The translations under genes were made by a program, and so were the position numbers. Under the pieces are notes generated by a model. That model made no database searches. It was not told the DNA's origin and saw nothing but the letters and a program-made list of their open reading frames with translations. Of a stretch of DNA of 64,000 bases, positions 1-8,842 are shown piece after piece. Position 1 is the stretch's first letter. Each line of letters begins with the position of its first letter. Source of the stretch: Tatlockia sp. (GTDB lineage: Bacteria; Pseudomonadota; Gammaproteobacteria; Legionellales; Legionellaceae); NCBI GenBank assembly GCA_013697725.1, contig JACCWI010000027.1:1-64000 (forward strand), given 5' to 3'.

Positions 1-1877
1 CCTGTGGGGATAGCAAAACAGGGTCTAGCTAAGTGGTTGATATCCTCTTGCCATTGCTTAATCTCCTTAATATTTCCTCGAAGCACAATCAATAACGGTG
101 GGTTAAGATAGGCTTTTAACGCCAATAATAGATTGCAATGCTCAGCGGGATATTGCGTCAGTATTGGCCATACAGACTGCAATGTTTTTTCCACAGCATT
201 CAGGTAACGAAGCTCACCTAATAAATGACCCAGTAGTGAAAAAGCGCGCAATAAAATACCATTGCCAGACGGTGTTGCCTCATCCATCATCGATTTGGGA
301 CGATAAAGTAATTGTTCATGGTCTTTTTCAGTGAAAAAGAATCCGCCGGATTCGTCAGCAAAATTATCTAAAACTCGATCAGCGAGTTCAATTGCAAAAG
401 CTAAATACTGCGAATTCCATTCTACTTCTAAGGAAGTTAGCAAACTATCTAATAAAAAAGCATAGTCATCGAGGTAAGCGCCTAAATAAGCCTTACCGTC
501 TTTGAAACTCGCCAATAAGCAGTGGCCTTTCCATAGGTTTTGTTGGATGAAATCAAGCGTTTTTTGCCCTGCCGCAATGAAGCGCGGCTCTTTTAAAGAG
601 GCACCGGTGATAAGTAACCCTTTAGCCATTAAACTATTCCAAGAAGTCAGGATTTTCTCATCGCGAAAAGGTGGAATTCGCAGATTCCTTGCAGCTAGTA
701 ATTTGGCTTTGGCGGAAGACAATAAAACCTGTGCTTTTTTTTGATTGATAGCTAATAACTCACAAACCGATTCCAGCGGCTGGGCAATATGAAAATGCCA
801 GTATCCTTCAAAATTAGGCGCTTTATTTAAGCCGTAATAGAGATTAAGCAGGGCAAATTCATCCTCGCTCAAAAGCTTTTTCAGCTCTTGAGGTTGCCAA
901 CGATAAAACTTTCCTTCCTCACCCTCGGAATCTGCATCATAACTGGAATAAAAGCCGCCGGCTGGCGCTTGTAAATCCCTTAGAACCCATTCCGCTGTTT
1001 CCCGTGCAATGTCATTGAAATAAGGCTCGGAATAGAGTTTGCCCGCGAGTGCATAAAGCATCAGTAATTGACCATTATCGTAGAGCATTTTTTCAAAATG
1101 AGGAATTGCCCATTGCTGATCGACTGAATACCTATAAAAACCGCCAGAAAGCTGATCATAAATTCCACCTTTTGCCATCTGCATTAGCATCTTAAAAGCA
1201 AGGGGGGAATCATTTAATAATAAAAACTCGATTCGGCTTGCTTGTGGGAATTTCGGAGCCCCACCGAAACCTCCAAACTCAGGATCAAAACTTTTTTCCA
1301 AGGCCTTTAGACCAAGTTCCAAGGGTTCAAGGCTTAGGGTTTGGTCAATTTCAGCAGCTTGTTGGTGTTGTAAAATTTGTTCTAATTGCAAGGCTTGAGC
1401 TTTGACTTTATCAGGTTGCTGGTGAAAATAATCCGCAATTAAGCGCAGAATTCGTTGAAAGGCAGGTAATTGTTGATGTTCCTCTTTGGGGAAATAAGTT
1501 CCGCTAAAAAAAGGAACCCGGGCAGGCGTTAAAAAAATCGTCAAAGGCCAACCGCCACTTCGTTGGCTTAGCACATAATGTGCGGTTTGATAAATTTTAT
1601 CGAGATCAGGGCGCTCTTCTTTATCTACTTTGATATTTACAAACAATTCATTCATTAATTTGGCAGTGCTGTCGTCTTCAAAAGACTCATGCGCCATGAC
1701 GTGACACCAATGGCAGGCCGCATAGCCTATTGAAAGTAAAATCGGTTTATTTTCTTTTTCGGCAAGTTCAAAAGCTGCTTTTCCCCAAGGAAACCACTCT
1801 ACCGGATTATAAGCATGTTGCTGTAAATAAGGGCTCGGCTCTTGCAGAAGTCGATTTGCTTTTTGTTTAGCAGTCAT
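1..1877 (-). CDS. Thioredoxin-domain protein of the YyaL/DUF255 family (3' end cut by window)
   Basis: The frame is open from an ATG at 1877 to the window edge, about 625 codons, so the C-terminus is missing. Family members are usually somewhat longer than this. The N-terminus has the family signature: a thioredoxin-like fold with the motif [13 protein letters not shown] around residues 50-65, followed by [14 protein letters not shown]. The middle and C-terminal parts look like the alpha/alpha-barrel seen in glycan epimerases ([44 protein letters not shown]). The family (COG1331, human SPATA20) is widely conserved but its reaction is not established; a redox or sugar-related role is inference. 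The reading direction puts it in line with the permease gene upstream of it only if that gene is transcribed from its own promoter. Identification is secure, function is not. Confidence 0.9.
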   Translation of the reverse strand, partial: MTAKQKANRLLQEPSPYLQQHAYNPVEWFPWGKAAFELAEKENKPILLSIGYAACHWCHVMAHESFEDDSTAKLMNELFVNIKVDKEERPDLDKIYQTAHYVLSQRSGGWPLTIFLTPARVPFFSGTYFPKEEHQQLPAFQRILRLIADYFHQQPDKVKAQALQLEQILQHQQAAEIDQTLSLEPLELGLKALEKSFDPEFGGFGGAPKFPQASRIEFLLLNDSPLAFKMLMQMAKGGIYDQLSGGFYRYSVDQQWAIPHFEKMLYDNGQLLMLYALAGKLYSEPYFNDIARETAEWVLRDLQAPAGGFYSSYDADSEGEEGKFYRWQPQELKKLLSEDEFALLNLYYGLNKAPNFEGYWHFHIAQPLESVCELLAINQKKAQVLLSSAKAKLLAARNLRIPPFRDEKILTSWNSLMAKGLLITGASLKEPRFIAAGQKTLDFIQQNLWKGHCLLASFKDGKAYLGAYLDDYAFLLDSLLTSLEVEWNSQYLAFAIELADRVLDNFADESGGFFFTEKDHEQLLYRPKSMMDEATPSGNGILLRAFSLLGHLLGELRYLNAVEKTLQSVWPILTQYPAEHCNLLLALKAYLNPPLLIVLRGNIKEIKQWQEDINHLARPCFAIPT

Positions 1878-1904
1878 AAGTCAATCTCCTCTAGCTAAAG
1901 TTGT

Positions 1905-2963
1905 CTAAGCCTCGATAGGTTCGTAAGATTTTTTAATCTGACCGTCTTGCGACAATAAGATTGCAATAGGTCGGGTAGATTCAAAATGAGCAAAAATAAT
2001 CATCATCATCACGGTAATAGGAACCGATAAAAACATGCCTAAAATTCCCCATACTGCGCCCCATAACGCTAAAGCGAAAAGGATAACCAAACCACTCAGA
2101 TTTAATGATTTACCTAAGAAACGTGGTTCAATAAAATTACCGACGATAAACTGAATTGCCACAATTCCCCCCGAAACAATAATAAAAGGTATCCAGGAAT
2201 CAAATTGCACCAGCGCAATTAAAGCGGGGAAAGCTGTAGCTATCATCGCACCGATATTGGGAATAAAATCGAGAAAGAATATCAAAAGCGCCCAAAAAGC
2301 AGCAAAATCCAAGCCCACCCAGATCATAATAATCCAGCTGGCGGTTGCGGCAATTAAACTAAGCAAGGTTTTTAAACCTAAATAAGTTTGCGTATCTCGA
2401 ACAATGTGGGTGCGAATATTATTAACTAACTGACGCGAAGCTTGTTGAGGAAAGAGCGCATCCAGTTTTTGATTAAGATAATGCTGTTCAACAAATAAAA
2501 AACAAAGGTAGAGTGCTATTAGTACTGTAGAACCTGTAATCGTAGTAAAGACGCTGTAAATATTCATTAATAGATTCTGAACACTTAGATTTTTTACAAA
2601 ATTATCCACAGAAATCATTGATTTGATATGAAAGCGTTGATCAATTGAATTGAAAATTTTAGTTAAATTCTCCTGATAACGAGGTGCTGCTGAAATCACT
2701 TCATTTACATTGTTGCCAATGATATCAATTAAGATTTTAATAAAAGTAGCAACGACTACTAATGCAAGGGTCATTGCCAACCAATCGGGCAATCTTCCGC
2801 CAATATAAGGAAGCTGCTTCATTCCGTCTTTAATCGTGTTTAATAAATTCCAGAGAAAAATTGCTATCACTAAGGGTATTAATAGACTGCGACCCATCAC
2901 CAGCAAATAACCAATAATCCATACTAAAATTAAACCAGCAGCAAAGGTAATAGTACGATTCAT
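1905..2963 (-). CDS. AI-2E family (PerM/TqsA-like) inner-membrane transporter
   Basis: The protein has about 352 residues with several hydrophobic segments at both ends: an N-terminal pair around residues 7-40, another at 60-85, and a C-terminal cluster from about 200. It has the arrangement of the AI-2E transporter family (PF01594), including the conserved region FIPNIGAMIATAFPALIAL and the segment FIEPRFLGKSLNLS. Members export or take up small molecules, with autoinducer-2 export shown for some; the substrate here is unknown. A TTG two codons further upstream is possible, but the ATG at 2963 is preceded by CAGGAG at a good distance and is preferred. It lies 27 bases upstream of the YyaL-like gene on the same strand, and may share a transcript with it. 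Confidence 0.88.
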   Translation of the reverse strand: MNRTITFAAGLILVWIIGYLLVMGRSLLIPLVIAIFLWNLLNTIKDGMKQLPYIGGRLPDWLAMTLALVVVATFIKILIDIIGNNVNEVISAAPRYQENLTKIFNSIDQRFHIKSMISVDNFVKNLSVQNLLMNIYSVFTTITGSTVLIALYLCFLFVEQHYLNQKLDALFPQQASRQLVNNIRTHIVRDTQTYLGLKTLLSLIAATASWIIMIWVGLDFAAFWALLIFFLDFIPNIGAMIATAFPALIALVQFDSWIPFIIVSGGIVAIQFIVGNFIEPRFLGKSLNLSGLVILFALALWGAVWGILGMFLSVPITVMMMIIFAHFESTRPIAILLSQDGQIKKSYEPIEA

Positions 2964-3113
2964 GTGCAAACTCCTGAATTTTTTAAAACAAAAAAACAGT
3001 TTAGAGGGAATAGATTTTTTTCAATTTTGATAATAGGCTCACAGAAATGCTACAACCTCTAAACTCTAACGTATTTTCTTGTTATTATCCTTCTTTTCCG
3101 AGCAAAAACTACT

Positions 3114-5186
3114 GTGCTTCATCAATCCTGTGAAATCCTGAACGGTGTTGGACCTGCGCTTGCCGCAAAACTAAGTAAATGCGGGCTTCACAGCCTTGCG
3201 CATTTGCTTTTTCATCTCCCTTTTCGCTATCAAGACCGGACCAGGATTACTGCTATCTGTGATCTGCGAGCTAATGAATGGTCAGTTATTGCCGGACGAG
3301 TTTGCAAAACTGAAATCAAATATGGCAAGCGCATGATGCTTTATTGCTATGTAGAAGATAAAACATCCATTATTAAACTCCGCTTTTTTCATTTCAATAA
3401 ACAGCAAGTTAAAGCTCTTAATGAAAGCAAAATGATCCGCGCCTTTGGTGAGGTGAAAGGATTTTCCAACAATTTGGAGATGATTCATCCGGAGTATCAA
3501 TTATTAGATAGCGAAGAAAATTGCCCGGTTGATGAAACTTTGACCCCCATTTATCCTTCGACTCAAGGATTAACGCAATCACGTTTGCGGCAAATGGTGA
3601 AGTTAGCACTGGAGCAGTGCGGCGATACCTTAAATGAATTGGAATGGATGACCGCTGAGAGCTTAGCTAAACACAATTTTTATCCTTTAGCAGCCGCGCT
3701 TCATTTACTACATAATCCACCGCCTGATATTTCTCTCACAACCCTGGAAGAAGGTTCGCACCCGGCTTTACAACGCCTGGTTTTTGACGAATTATTAGGC
3801 CAGCAGCTCAGTATGCAATTTGCCAGAAAACATCGTAGCCAATTAGCCGCACCCACGATTTCTCTTGCTCCTGATTTACGTGCACGTTTTTTAGGGCAGT
3901 TAAAATTTGAGCTCACGGAGGCTCAGCTACGAGTGAGTGAAACAATTGCCTTGGATTTAACGGATTCCAAACCAATGCTGCGCTTGGTTCAAGGGGATGT
4001 TGGCTCAGGCAAAACGGTAGTCGCTGTTTTAGCGGCCTTGCAAGCAATTGCTGCAGGCTATCAGGTGGCTTTTATGGCGCCTACTGAATTGCTTAGCGTC
4101 CAGCACGCAGCAACTTTGGTAGACTGGCTGAGTCCTTTGGGAATTAAAGTACTTAGGCTTAACTCTAAAATGAAAGCTGCTGAGCGTCGTGAAGCCTTAA
4201 CTTCGTTAGCCAATCATCATTGCCAGTTGATTGTAGGTACACACGCTTTGTTTCAAGAGGCAGTCATTTTTGCCAAACTAGGCTTAGTGATTATCGATGA
4301 GCAACACCGCTTTGGCGTCGATCAGCGCTTGGACTTACAACAAAAGGGGCAACAAGCTGGACTAATTCCTCATCAGTTATTGATGACCGCAACGCCAATA
4401 CCACGCACCCTGGCAATGACCCAGTATGCTCATTTGGATTTATCTATTATTGATGAATTACCTCCCGGTCGAACTCCCGTTACAACCGCTGTATTAGCGC
4501 AGGAAAAAAGAGAGTTTATTGTAGAGCGCTTAAAAGCCGCTATTGCCAAGGGTTGTCAAGCCTATTGGGTTTGTACCCTTATTGAAGAATCAGAAAAATT
4601 ACAATGCATGGCTGCCACAGCGACTGCTGCAAATTTACAAGAAATGCTAGTGGAGGTACGTGTGGGGCTAATTCATGGACGCATGAAGGCTGTAGAAAAA
4701 GAAGCCACGATGGCCGCTTTTAAGCAAGGTGATATCGATTTACTCGTTGCCACCACTGTGATTGAAGTAGGGGTTGATGTTCCTAACGCCAGCTTGATGA
4801 TAATTGAGAATTCCGAGCGCTTAGGCTTATCGCAGCTGCATCAATTACGCGGACGAGTGGGACGAGGTTCCACACAATCACATTGCTTACTTCTTTATCA
4901 ATCGCCCTTATCTCAACTTGGTTCTGAACGTTTGCGCATCATGCGCGCAACAACCGATGGCTTTCTCATTGCTGAAAAAGATCTGCAACTTCGCGGTTCT
5001 GGAGAAATCCTTGGTACCCGACAAACCGGTTATCAGCAATTTAAAATTGCCAATCTTCAGCGTGATCAGGCCTTGTTACCCAAGGTTGCTGCAGTGGCTA
5101 AAGAGCTAGTCATCGATAATCCTGAAATTGCCCGCCGTATCGCTAAACGTTGGCTAGGGGATTTTGAGCCTTATATTTTTACCTAG
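3114..5186 (+). CDS. recG: ATP-dependent DNA helicase RecG
   Basis: The 690-residue product matches RecG along its length. RecG unwinds branched DNA at stalled forks and Holliday junctions in the cytoplasm. Visible parts in order: an N-terminal helix-hairpin-like start (LNGVGPALAAKL), the OB-fold wedge domain (residues about 50-150), Walker A in QGDVGSGKTVVA near residue 295, the DEQH box (IIDEQHRFGV), the TATPIPRTLA motif, motif V (ATTVIEVGVDVPNA) and motif VI (QLRGRVGRG). The C-terminal TRG-like region (AEKDLQLRGSGEILGTRQTG) is intact. The assigned start is GTG, with no strong ribosome binding site, so the exact N-terminus is uncertain by a few codons. It is transcribed divergently from the AI-2E family gene and followed after 70 bases by the PP-loop gene. 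Confidence 0.97.
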   Translation: MLHQSCEILNGVGPALAAKLSKCGLHSLAHLLFHLPFRYQDRTRITAICDLRANEWSVIAGRVCKTEIKYGKRMMLYCYVEDKTSIIKLRFFHFNKQQVKALNESKMIRAFGEVKGFSNNLEMIHPEYQLLDSEENCPVDETLTPIYPSTQGLTQSRLRQMVKLALEQCGDTLNELEWMTAESLAKHNFYPLAAALHLLHNPPPDISLTTLEEGSHPALQRLVFDELLGQQLSMQFARKHRSQLAAPTISLAPDLRARFLGQLKFELTEAQLRVSETIALDLTDSKPMLRLVQGDVGSGKTVVAVLAALQAIAAGYQVAFMAPTELLSVQHAATLVDWLSPLGIKVLRLNSKMKAAERREALTSLANHHCQLIVGTHALFQEAVIFAKLGLVIIDEQHRFGVDQRLDLQQKGQQAGLIPHQLLMTATPIPRTLAMTQYAHLDLSIIDELPPGRTPVTTAVLAQEKREFIVERLKAAIAKGCQAYWVCTLIEESEKLQCMAATATAANLQEMLVEVRVGLIHGRMKAVEKEATMAAFKQGDIDLLVATTVIEVGVDVPNASLMIIENSERLGLSQLHQLRGRVGRGSTQSHCLLLYQSPLSQLGSERLRIMRATTDGFLIAEKDLQLRGSGEILGTRQTGYQQFKIANLQRDQALLPKVAAVAKELVIDNPEIARRIAKRWLGDFEPYIFT

Positions 5187-5256
5187 ATCGGATGAGAAAT
5201 AGAATGAATATTAAAAATAGGCTACTATACTGGCCAATTTATTAGCAGGTCGTTTT

Positions 5257-6300
5257 ATGACTTTTAAACCTAAAGCAGTCGCACTTATTTCCGGTGGCTT
5301 AGACTCAATGCTGGCTGTTAAAGTGATTCAAGCTCAAGGCATTTATGTCGAAGGAATCAATTTCTACACCGGCTTTTGTCACTCAGGGCACACGTCAGCT
5401 ATTCGCAATCGGAAAACTGACAAGCCTTTGCGTAATGACGCTCTGTGGGTAGCAGAACAATTAGGAATAAAGCTTCATATCATAGATATTGTCGAACCCT
5501 ATAAAGAAGTTTTACTTAAACCTAAACATGGCTTTGGTAAAAATATAAATCCCTGCCTTGATTGCAAAATTTTCATGGTACAACAAGCCCACCTTTGGAT
5601 GCTTGAAAATGACTTTGATTTTATTATTACCGGTGAAGTAATCGGTCAGCGTCCAAAATCTCAACGCAGTGCAACTATGCCTGTTATTGCTGAAGAATCT
5701 GGTGCAGAAGATCGTCTTGTACGTCCCCTTTGTGCTAAATACTTGGCGGAAACATTGCCAGAACGCGAAGGTTGGATTAAGCGTGAAGCAATGTATGGCT
5801 TTACCGGCCGCTCGCGCAAACCGCAGATAGGACTTGCTGCTGCTATGGACATTGAAGAATTTGCACAACCTGCAGGAGGCTGCTGCGTTTTAACGGATGA
5901 AAATTATACTCGAAGACTGCAAGACATGTGGAAGCATCGCAATAGCCGCGATTATGAAATGGAGGACATTATTCTGTTGAAAGCAGGTAGGCATCTGCGA
6001 ATTAAACCACATTATAAAATGATAATTGCCCGTGATGAAGCTGAATCTAATTTTCTAACCGGTTATCGCAAGCAGTTCATACACATGCAGGCTTTAAAGC
6101 ATCGCGGCCCCATAATATTAATCGAGGGTGAGCCAAGTTCCGACGATCTAAGGTTTTGCGCACGCATTGCTGGACGTTTTTGCTCAGGTAGCAAGGAAAC
6201 TGAAGTCTCGGTCAATTTGAATCATCTCAATGGTCAATCAGAAATTTTAACGGTTCAGCCTATGCCCCTTGATGAAGTTCAAGCCAATTGGTATCTGTAA
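5257..6300 (+). CDS. PP-loop ATPase related to tRNA 2-thiouridylases (MnmA/ThiI-like)
   Basis: The 347-residue protein starts with an ATP-pyrophosphatase P-loop (ISGGLDSMLAV, residues 11-21). It has a CxxC within NPCLDCKIFM near residue 103, in the place where MnmA-type enzymes carry their first catalytic Cys, and further cysteines in GGCCVLTDENYTRRL near residue 208. The C-terminal third (HLRIKPHYKMIIARDEAESNF onward) is unlike MnmA and I cannot assign it. A role in adenylating and thiolating a tRNA base or another substrate is inferred. A TusA-like sulfur carrier gene begins one base after its stop, which supports a sulfur-transfer role. A -10-like TATACT lies about 30 bases upstream of the ATG. 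It is not the orthodox MnmA: the length and C-terminus differ. Confidence 0.8.
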   Translation: MTFKPKAVALISGGLDSMLAVKVIQAQGIYVEGINFYTGFCHSGHTSAIRNRKTDKPLRNDALWVAEQLGIKLHIIDIVEPYKEVLLKPKHGFGKNINPCLDCKIFMVQQAHLWMLENDFDFIITGEVIGQRPKSQRSATMPVIAEESGAEDRLVRPLCAKYLAETLPEREGWIKREAMYGFTGRSRKPQIGLAAAMDIEEFAQPAGGCCVLTDENYTRRLQDMWKHRNSRDYEMEDIILLKAGRHLRIKPHYKMIIARDEAESNFLTGYRKQFIHMQALKHRGPIILIEGEPSSDDLRFCARIAGRFCSGSKETEVSVNLNHLNGQSEILTVQPMPLDEVQANWYL

Positions 6301-6301
6301 G

Positions 6302-6532
6302 ATGGCAGATTTTGAACTGGATGCGCGGCGGCTTCTTTGTCCTATGCCCGTTATTAAAGCCCAAAATAGGGTTAGAAACTTGCAAGATGGCGATAAGCTT
6401 ACAGTCATTGCGACTGACCCCGGCGCAAAACATGATTTACCATGTTGGTGCCGGATTAATGGCCATCAATTACTTGAGGTTAAAGATGTCGATGGGGAAT
6501 TTCATATTAAGTTGCAGATAGTTAAGGAATAA
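6302..6532 (+). CDS. TusA-family sulfur carrier protein
   Basis: The 76-residue protein carries the TusA signature LLCPMPVIK, whose Cys accepts sulfur as a persulfide, and then the expected beta/alpha segments (GDKLTVIATDPGAKHDLPCWC). TusA-like proteins pass sulfur from cysteine desulfurases to thiolation enzymes or other acceptors. A longer in-frame start at 6269 would overlap the upstream gene; the ATG at 6302 gives a protein of normal length and begins one base after the upstream stop, so it is preferred. The tight coupling with the PP-loop thiolase-like gene suggests that the two work as donor and acceptor. Whether this is the housekeeping TusA or a dedicated paralogue cannot be told from the window. 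Confidence 0.88.
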   Translation: MADFELDARRLLCPMPVIKAQNRVRNLQDGDKLTVIATDPGAKHDLPCWCRINGHQLLEVKDVDGEFHIKLQIVKE

Positions 6533-6536
6533 CAAA

Positions 6537-7664
6537 ATGAGTCAAACTCGTTATTTGCAGGCAAAAAAAGTTACTCTTATTGGCGCTTTCATCAATGCTC
6601 TCTTAGGCGGGATCAAGATTTTTGGCGGACTATTTTTTCATTCGCATGCCTTAATTGCTGATGGAATCCATTCTTTTTCTGATTTAATTACCGATGTTAT
6701 GGTTGTTTTTGCTTCAAAATATGGCAGCCAGGATGCAGACATATCTCACCCTTATGGTCACCAACGAATTGAAACTGCCGCCACCTTATTACTCGCCTTA
6801 TTACTTATACTTGCAGGCACGGGCATTGCCTGGGATTCACTTGATGAGTTGTTTAATGGGCAAGTTGCCAAGCCTGCAAATTTGGCGTTAATAATTGCAT
6901 TACTATCCGTCGTTGCTAATGAAGCCTTATTTCATTATACCTTTCATATAGGCCAAAAAATTGAGTCCACACTGGTGATTGCGAATGCCTGGCATCATCG
7001 TTCCGATGCTGCGTCTTCAATTGTAGTTAGCTTGGGCTTACTGGGTTCACTTATTGGTTTAACCTATTTAGATGCAATTGCTGCAATTATTGTAGGCTGC
7101 ATGATTATCAAAATGGGCATCGATTACGGCTGGAACAGTGTAAAAGAATTAGTCGATACTGCGGTCGAACCTGCTAAACTTAAGCAGATAGAGGATCTAA
7201 TTAAAGCAGTGAATGGCGTGGACAAAATCCATCAATTGCGCAGCCGCTCTATGGGTAGTGATATTTTCATTGATGTTCATATTATTGTATCCCCTTTTAT
7301 TTCAGTTTCCGAAGGACATTATATTGCCCAACACGTTCATCGAACTCTTACATCCAAACTGTCTGCCGTTAAGGATGTTACCGTCCATGTTGATCCTGAG
7401 GATGACGAAATCTGCTGCCCTTCGCTGAATCTTCCCAATCGTCAAACGCTGCAAAATACTTTATTGTTGCCCTGGCAAAGCGACTTCACGGAACTATGCG
7501 ATTGGAAACTTCATTATCTTGATGGCAAATTACTAATTGATTTGTATCTGGCTCCTGATTTTAAGGAGTGGAAAGCTTTTAAAGCGCGAATTCATAGGGA
7601 TTTAAAAACTCAAGAATTTAGCTGCGAACCTCGTTTCTTTAAGCTAGAGGAAATATTACAATGA
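6537..7664 (+). CDS. Cation diffusion facilitator (CDF) family metal exporter
   Basis: The 375-residue protein is a CDF antiporter, a family that exports Zn2+, Fe2+, Mn2+ or Co2+ across the inner membrane in exchange for protons. It has six predicted membrane segments in the first 215 residues. The metal-site motifs are HSFSD in the second membrane segment (HALIADGIHSFSDL) and the matching HHRSDAASS in the fifth. A DISHPYGHQRIE loop lies between the second and third segments. The cytoplasmic domain (VDKIHQLRSRSMGSDIFIDVHI) is the usual ferredoxin-like dimer domain, followed by an extra C-terminal stretch of about 80 residues. It starts 4 bases after the TusA-like stop, and a ZIP-family importer lies downstream past a gene remnant. 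The metal specificity is not decided by the sequence. Confidence 0.92.
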   Translation: MSQTRYLQAKKVTLIGAFINALLGGIKIFGGLFFHSHALIADGIHSFSDLITDVMVVFASKYGSQDADISHPYGHQRIETAATLLLALLLILAGTGIAWDSLDELFNGQVAKPANLALIIALLSVVANEALFHYTFHIGQKIESTLVIANAWHHRSDAASSIVVSLGLLGSLIGLTYLDAIAAIIVGCMIIKMGIDYGWNSVKELVDTAVEPAKLKQIEDLIKAVNGVDKIHQLRSRSMGSDIFIDVHIIVSPFISVSEGHYIAQHVHRTLTSKLSAVKDVTVHVDPEDDEICCPSLNLPNRQTLQNTLLLPWQSDFTELCDWKLHYLDGKLLIDLYLAPDFKEWKAFKARIHRDLKTQEFSCEPRFFKLEEILQ

Positions 7665-7694
7665 AGGGATCTAAGTCAGTTATGTAATTTAGGT

Positions 7695-7749
7695 GATGTA
7701 TTAGCCTCGGAGGCTTAAATGATGAATTAGCCTTAGCTCCGGCTTAAAA
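7695..7749 (+). repeat. Two tandem, diverged copies of a short hairpin-forming repeat
   Basis: Two units of 26 and 29 bases follow each other directly. Both begin GATG(T/A)ATTAGCCT and end GGCTTAAA, and each can fold through AGCC pairing with GGCT. They fill the space between the CDF gene stop and the dehydrogenase remnant. A link with the deletion that left the remnant is inferred only from position. Confidence 0.5.
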
Positions 7750-7757
7750 GGAAAGCA

Positions 7758-7949
7758 ATGTGCCGCAGCCTATTTAGATACGCTTACGAGGAACAGCCTC
7801 AGGCCAACTATCCTTTAATTAGCTTGACTAATTGCATTCTAACGCCGCATATGGCCTGGACATCTGCAGACACAAGAAAACGCTTGCTAAATATGGTCTG
7901 TGAAAATATTATTCACTATCTTAGTCATTCAATCTCATTAGCCCATTAG
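7758..7949 (+). pseudogene. C-terminal remnant of a D-2-hydroxyacid dehydrogenase (glycerate dehydrogenase type)
   Basis: The open frame gives 63 residues. From about residue 12 it reads like the extreme C-terminus of NAD-dependent D-2-hydroxyacid dehydrogenases: EEQPQANYPLISLTNCILTPH, then MAWTSADTRKRLLNMVCENI. In intact enzymes this part holds the catalytic His in the TPH(I/M)AW motif and the last helix. The Rossmann NAD-binding domain and the rest of the substrate domain are absent. Upstream, an ATG overlapping the CDF stop (7662) opens a frame of only eight codons, which could be the remains of the original start. An internal deletion of an ancestral gene between the CDF and ZIP genes is the simplest reading. 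I do not expect a functional product. Confidence 0.7.
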
Positions 7950-7956
7950 GAGCATT

Positions 7957-8718
7957 ATGGAGGCCGGCAGTTTAAAAATAATTTTTGCCTTTGTAACCTT
8001 TGCAGTGATATTGCTTGGCGGCTGGTATCCTTTCTTCAAGAAACGTAACAAAACCGAAGATAGTCATCATGATTTCCCTATCGGTGAAACTTTGGCCACA
8101 GGGGTCTTTTTAGGCGCAGCATTGCTGCATATGCTTCCGGAATCCAATACCTTATTCCTGGAAAGCAATTACCATTATCCCTGGGCATTCATCATTACTG
8201 GCGCTGTTTTTTTGTTTTTTTTATGGTTTGAACACCTGGGCAAAGAGCTCTATCAACACCACAGTGCCACACACCCAGCCTTTGCTCTTCTTGCTTGGGG
8301 AATGTTATCAATTCATTCAATTATGTTAGGCACGGCTTTAGGATTAAATCATAATAATTCTTTAATTATTATGTTATTTTTGGCTATCGTCACTCATAAA
8401 TGGGCTGAAAGTTTTGCGATAGCAATTCAACTCACTAAAAGCTCGCTCACACAATTTCAGAGCCTTTGTTTTTTCTTTAGCTTTAGCCTGATGACTCCTC
8501 TTGGTATTTTTATTGGCTGGTATTTTGGTTATGGCCTAGAGACTAACTCACTTTTTGACCCCATTCTAATCGCCGCCTCGGCGGGTACCTTCCTCTATCT
8601 AGGTACTTTACATGGCTTGGAACGCTGTGTGATGGTCGAGCGCTGCTGTAATTTACGTGATTTTAGTTTTGTCATTATTGGTTTTATGTTAATGGCTGCA
8701 GTTGCTGCTTATATTTAA
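7957..8718 (+). CDS. ZIP-family metal transporter
   Basis: The 253-residue integral membrane protein has about eight hydrophobic segments. It carries the ZIP-family metal path in the fourth and fifth segments: SIHSIMLGTALGLNHN and then IVTHKWAESFAIAI. The segment following Leu-Gly-Ala-Ala (GVFLGAALLHMLPES) is also typical of the family, as is ASAGTFLYLGTLHG near the end. ZIP proteins bring Zn2+ or other divalent metals into the cytoplasm. The start has a good ribosome binding site (TTAGGAG, 4 bases before ATG). It lies about 290 bases after a CDF exporter, so import and export genes for divalent metals sit together with only a broken dehydrogenase between them. No metal-responsive operator was recognised. 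Confidence 0.85.
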   Translation: MEAGSLKIIFAFVTFAVILLGGWYPFFKKRNKTEDSHHDFPIGETLATGVFLGAALLHMLPESNTLFLESNYHYPWAFIITGAVFLFFLWFEHLGKELYQHHSATHPAFALLAWGMLSIHSIMLGTALGLNHNNSLIIMLFLAIVTHKWAESFAIAIQLTKSSLTQFQSLCFFFSFSLMTPLGIFIGWYFGYGLETNSLFDPILIAASAGTFLYLGTLHGLERCVMVERCCNLRDFSFVIIGFMLMAAVAAYI

Positions 8719-8842
8719 GCTAAATTATTCAAGTTTAGATTAAAAATTATATCCCCCTATTAAGATGATAAGTACTAATTCTCCTAAAAACAAAATCAAG
8801 GTATATACTTATAAAATCTATAGATAGGGAAAGTTAAATATT

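Noticed and set aside
502-744. An 80-codon plus-strand frame inside the YyaL-like gene
   Set aside because: It is a shadow of the well-supported minus-strand coding sequence.
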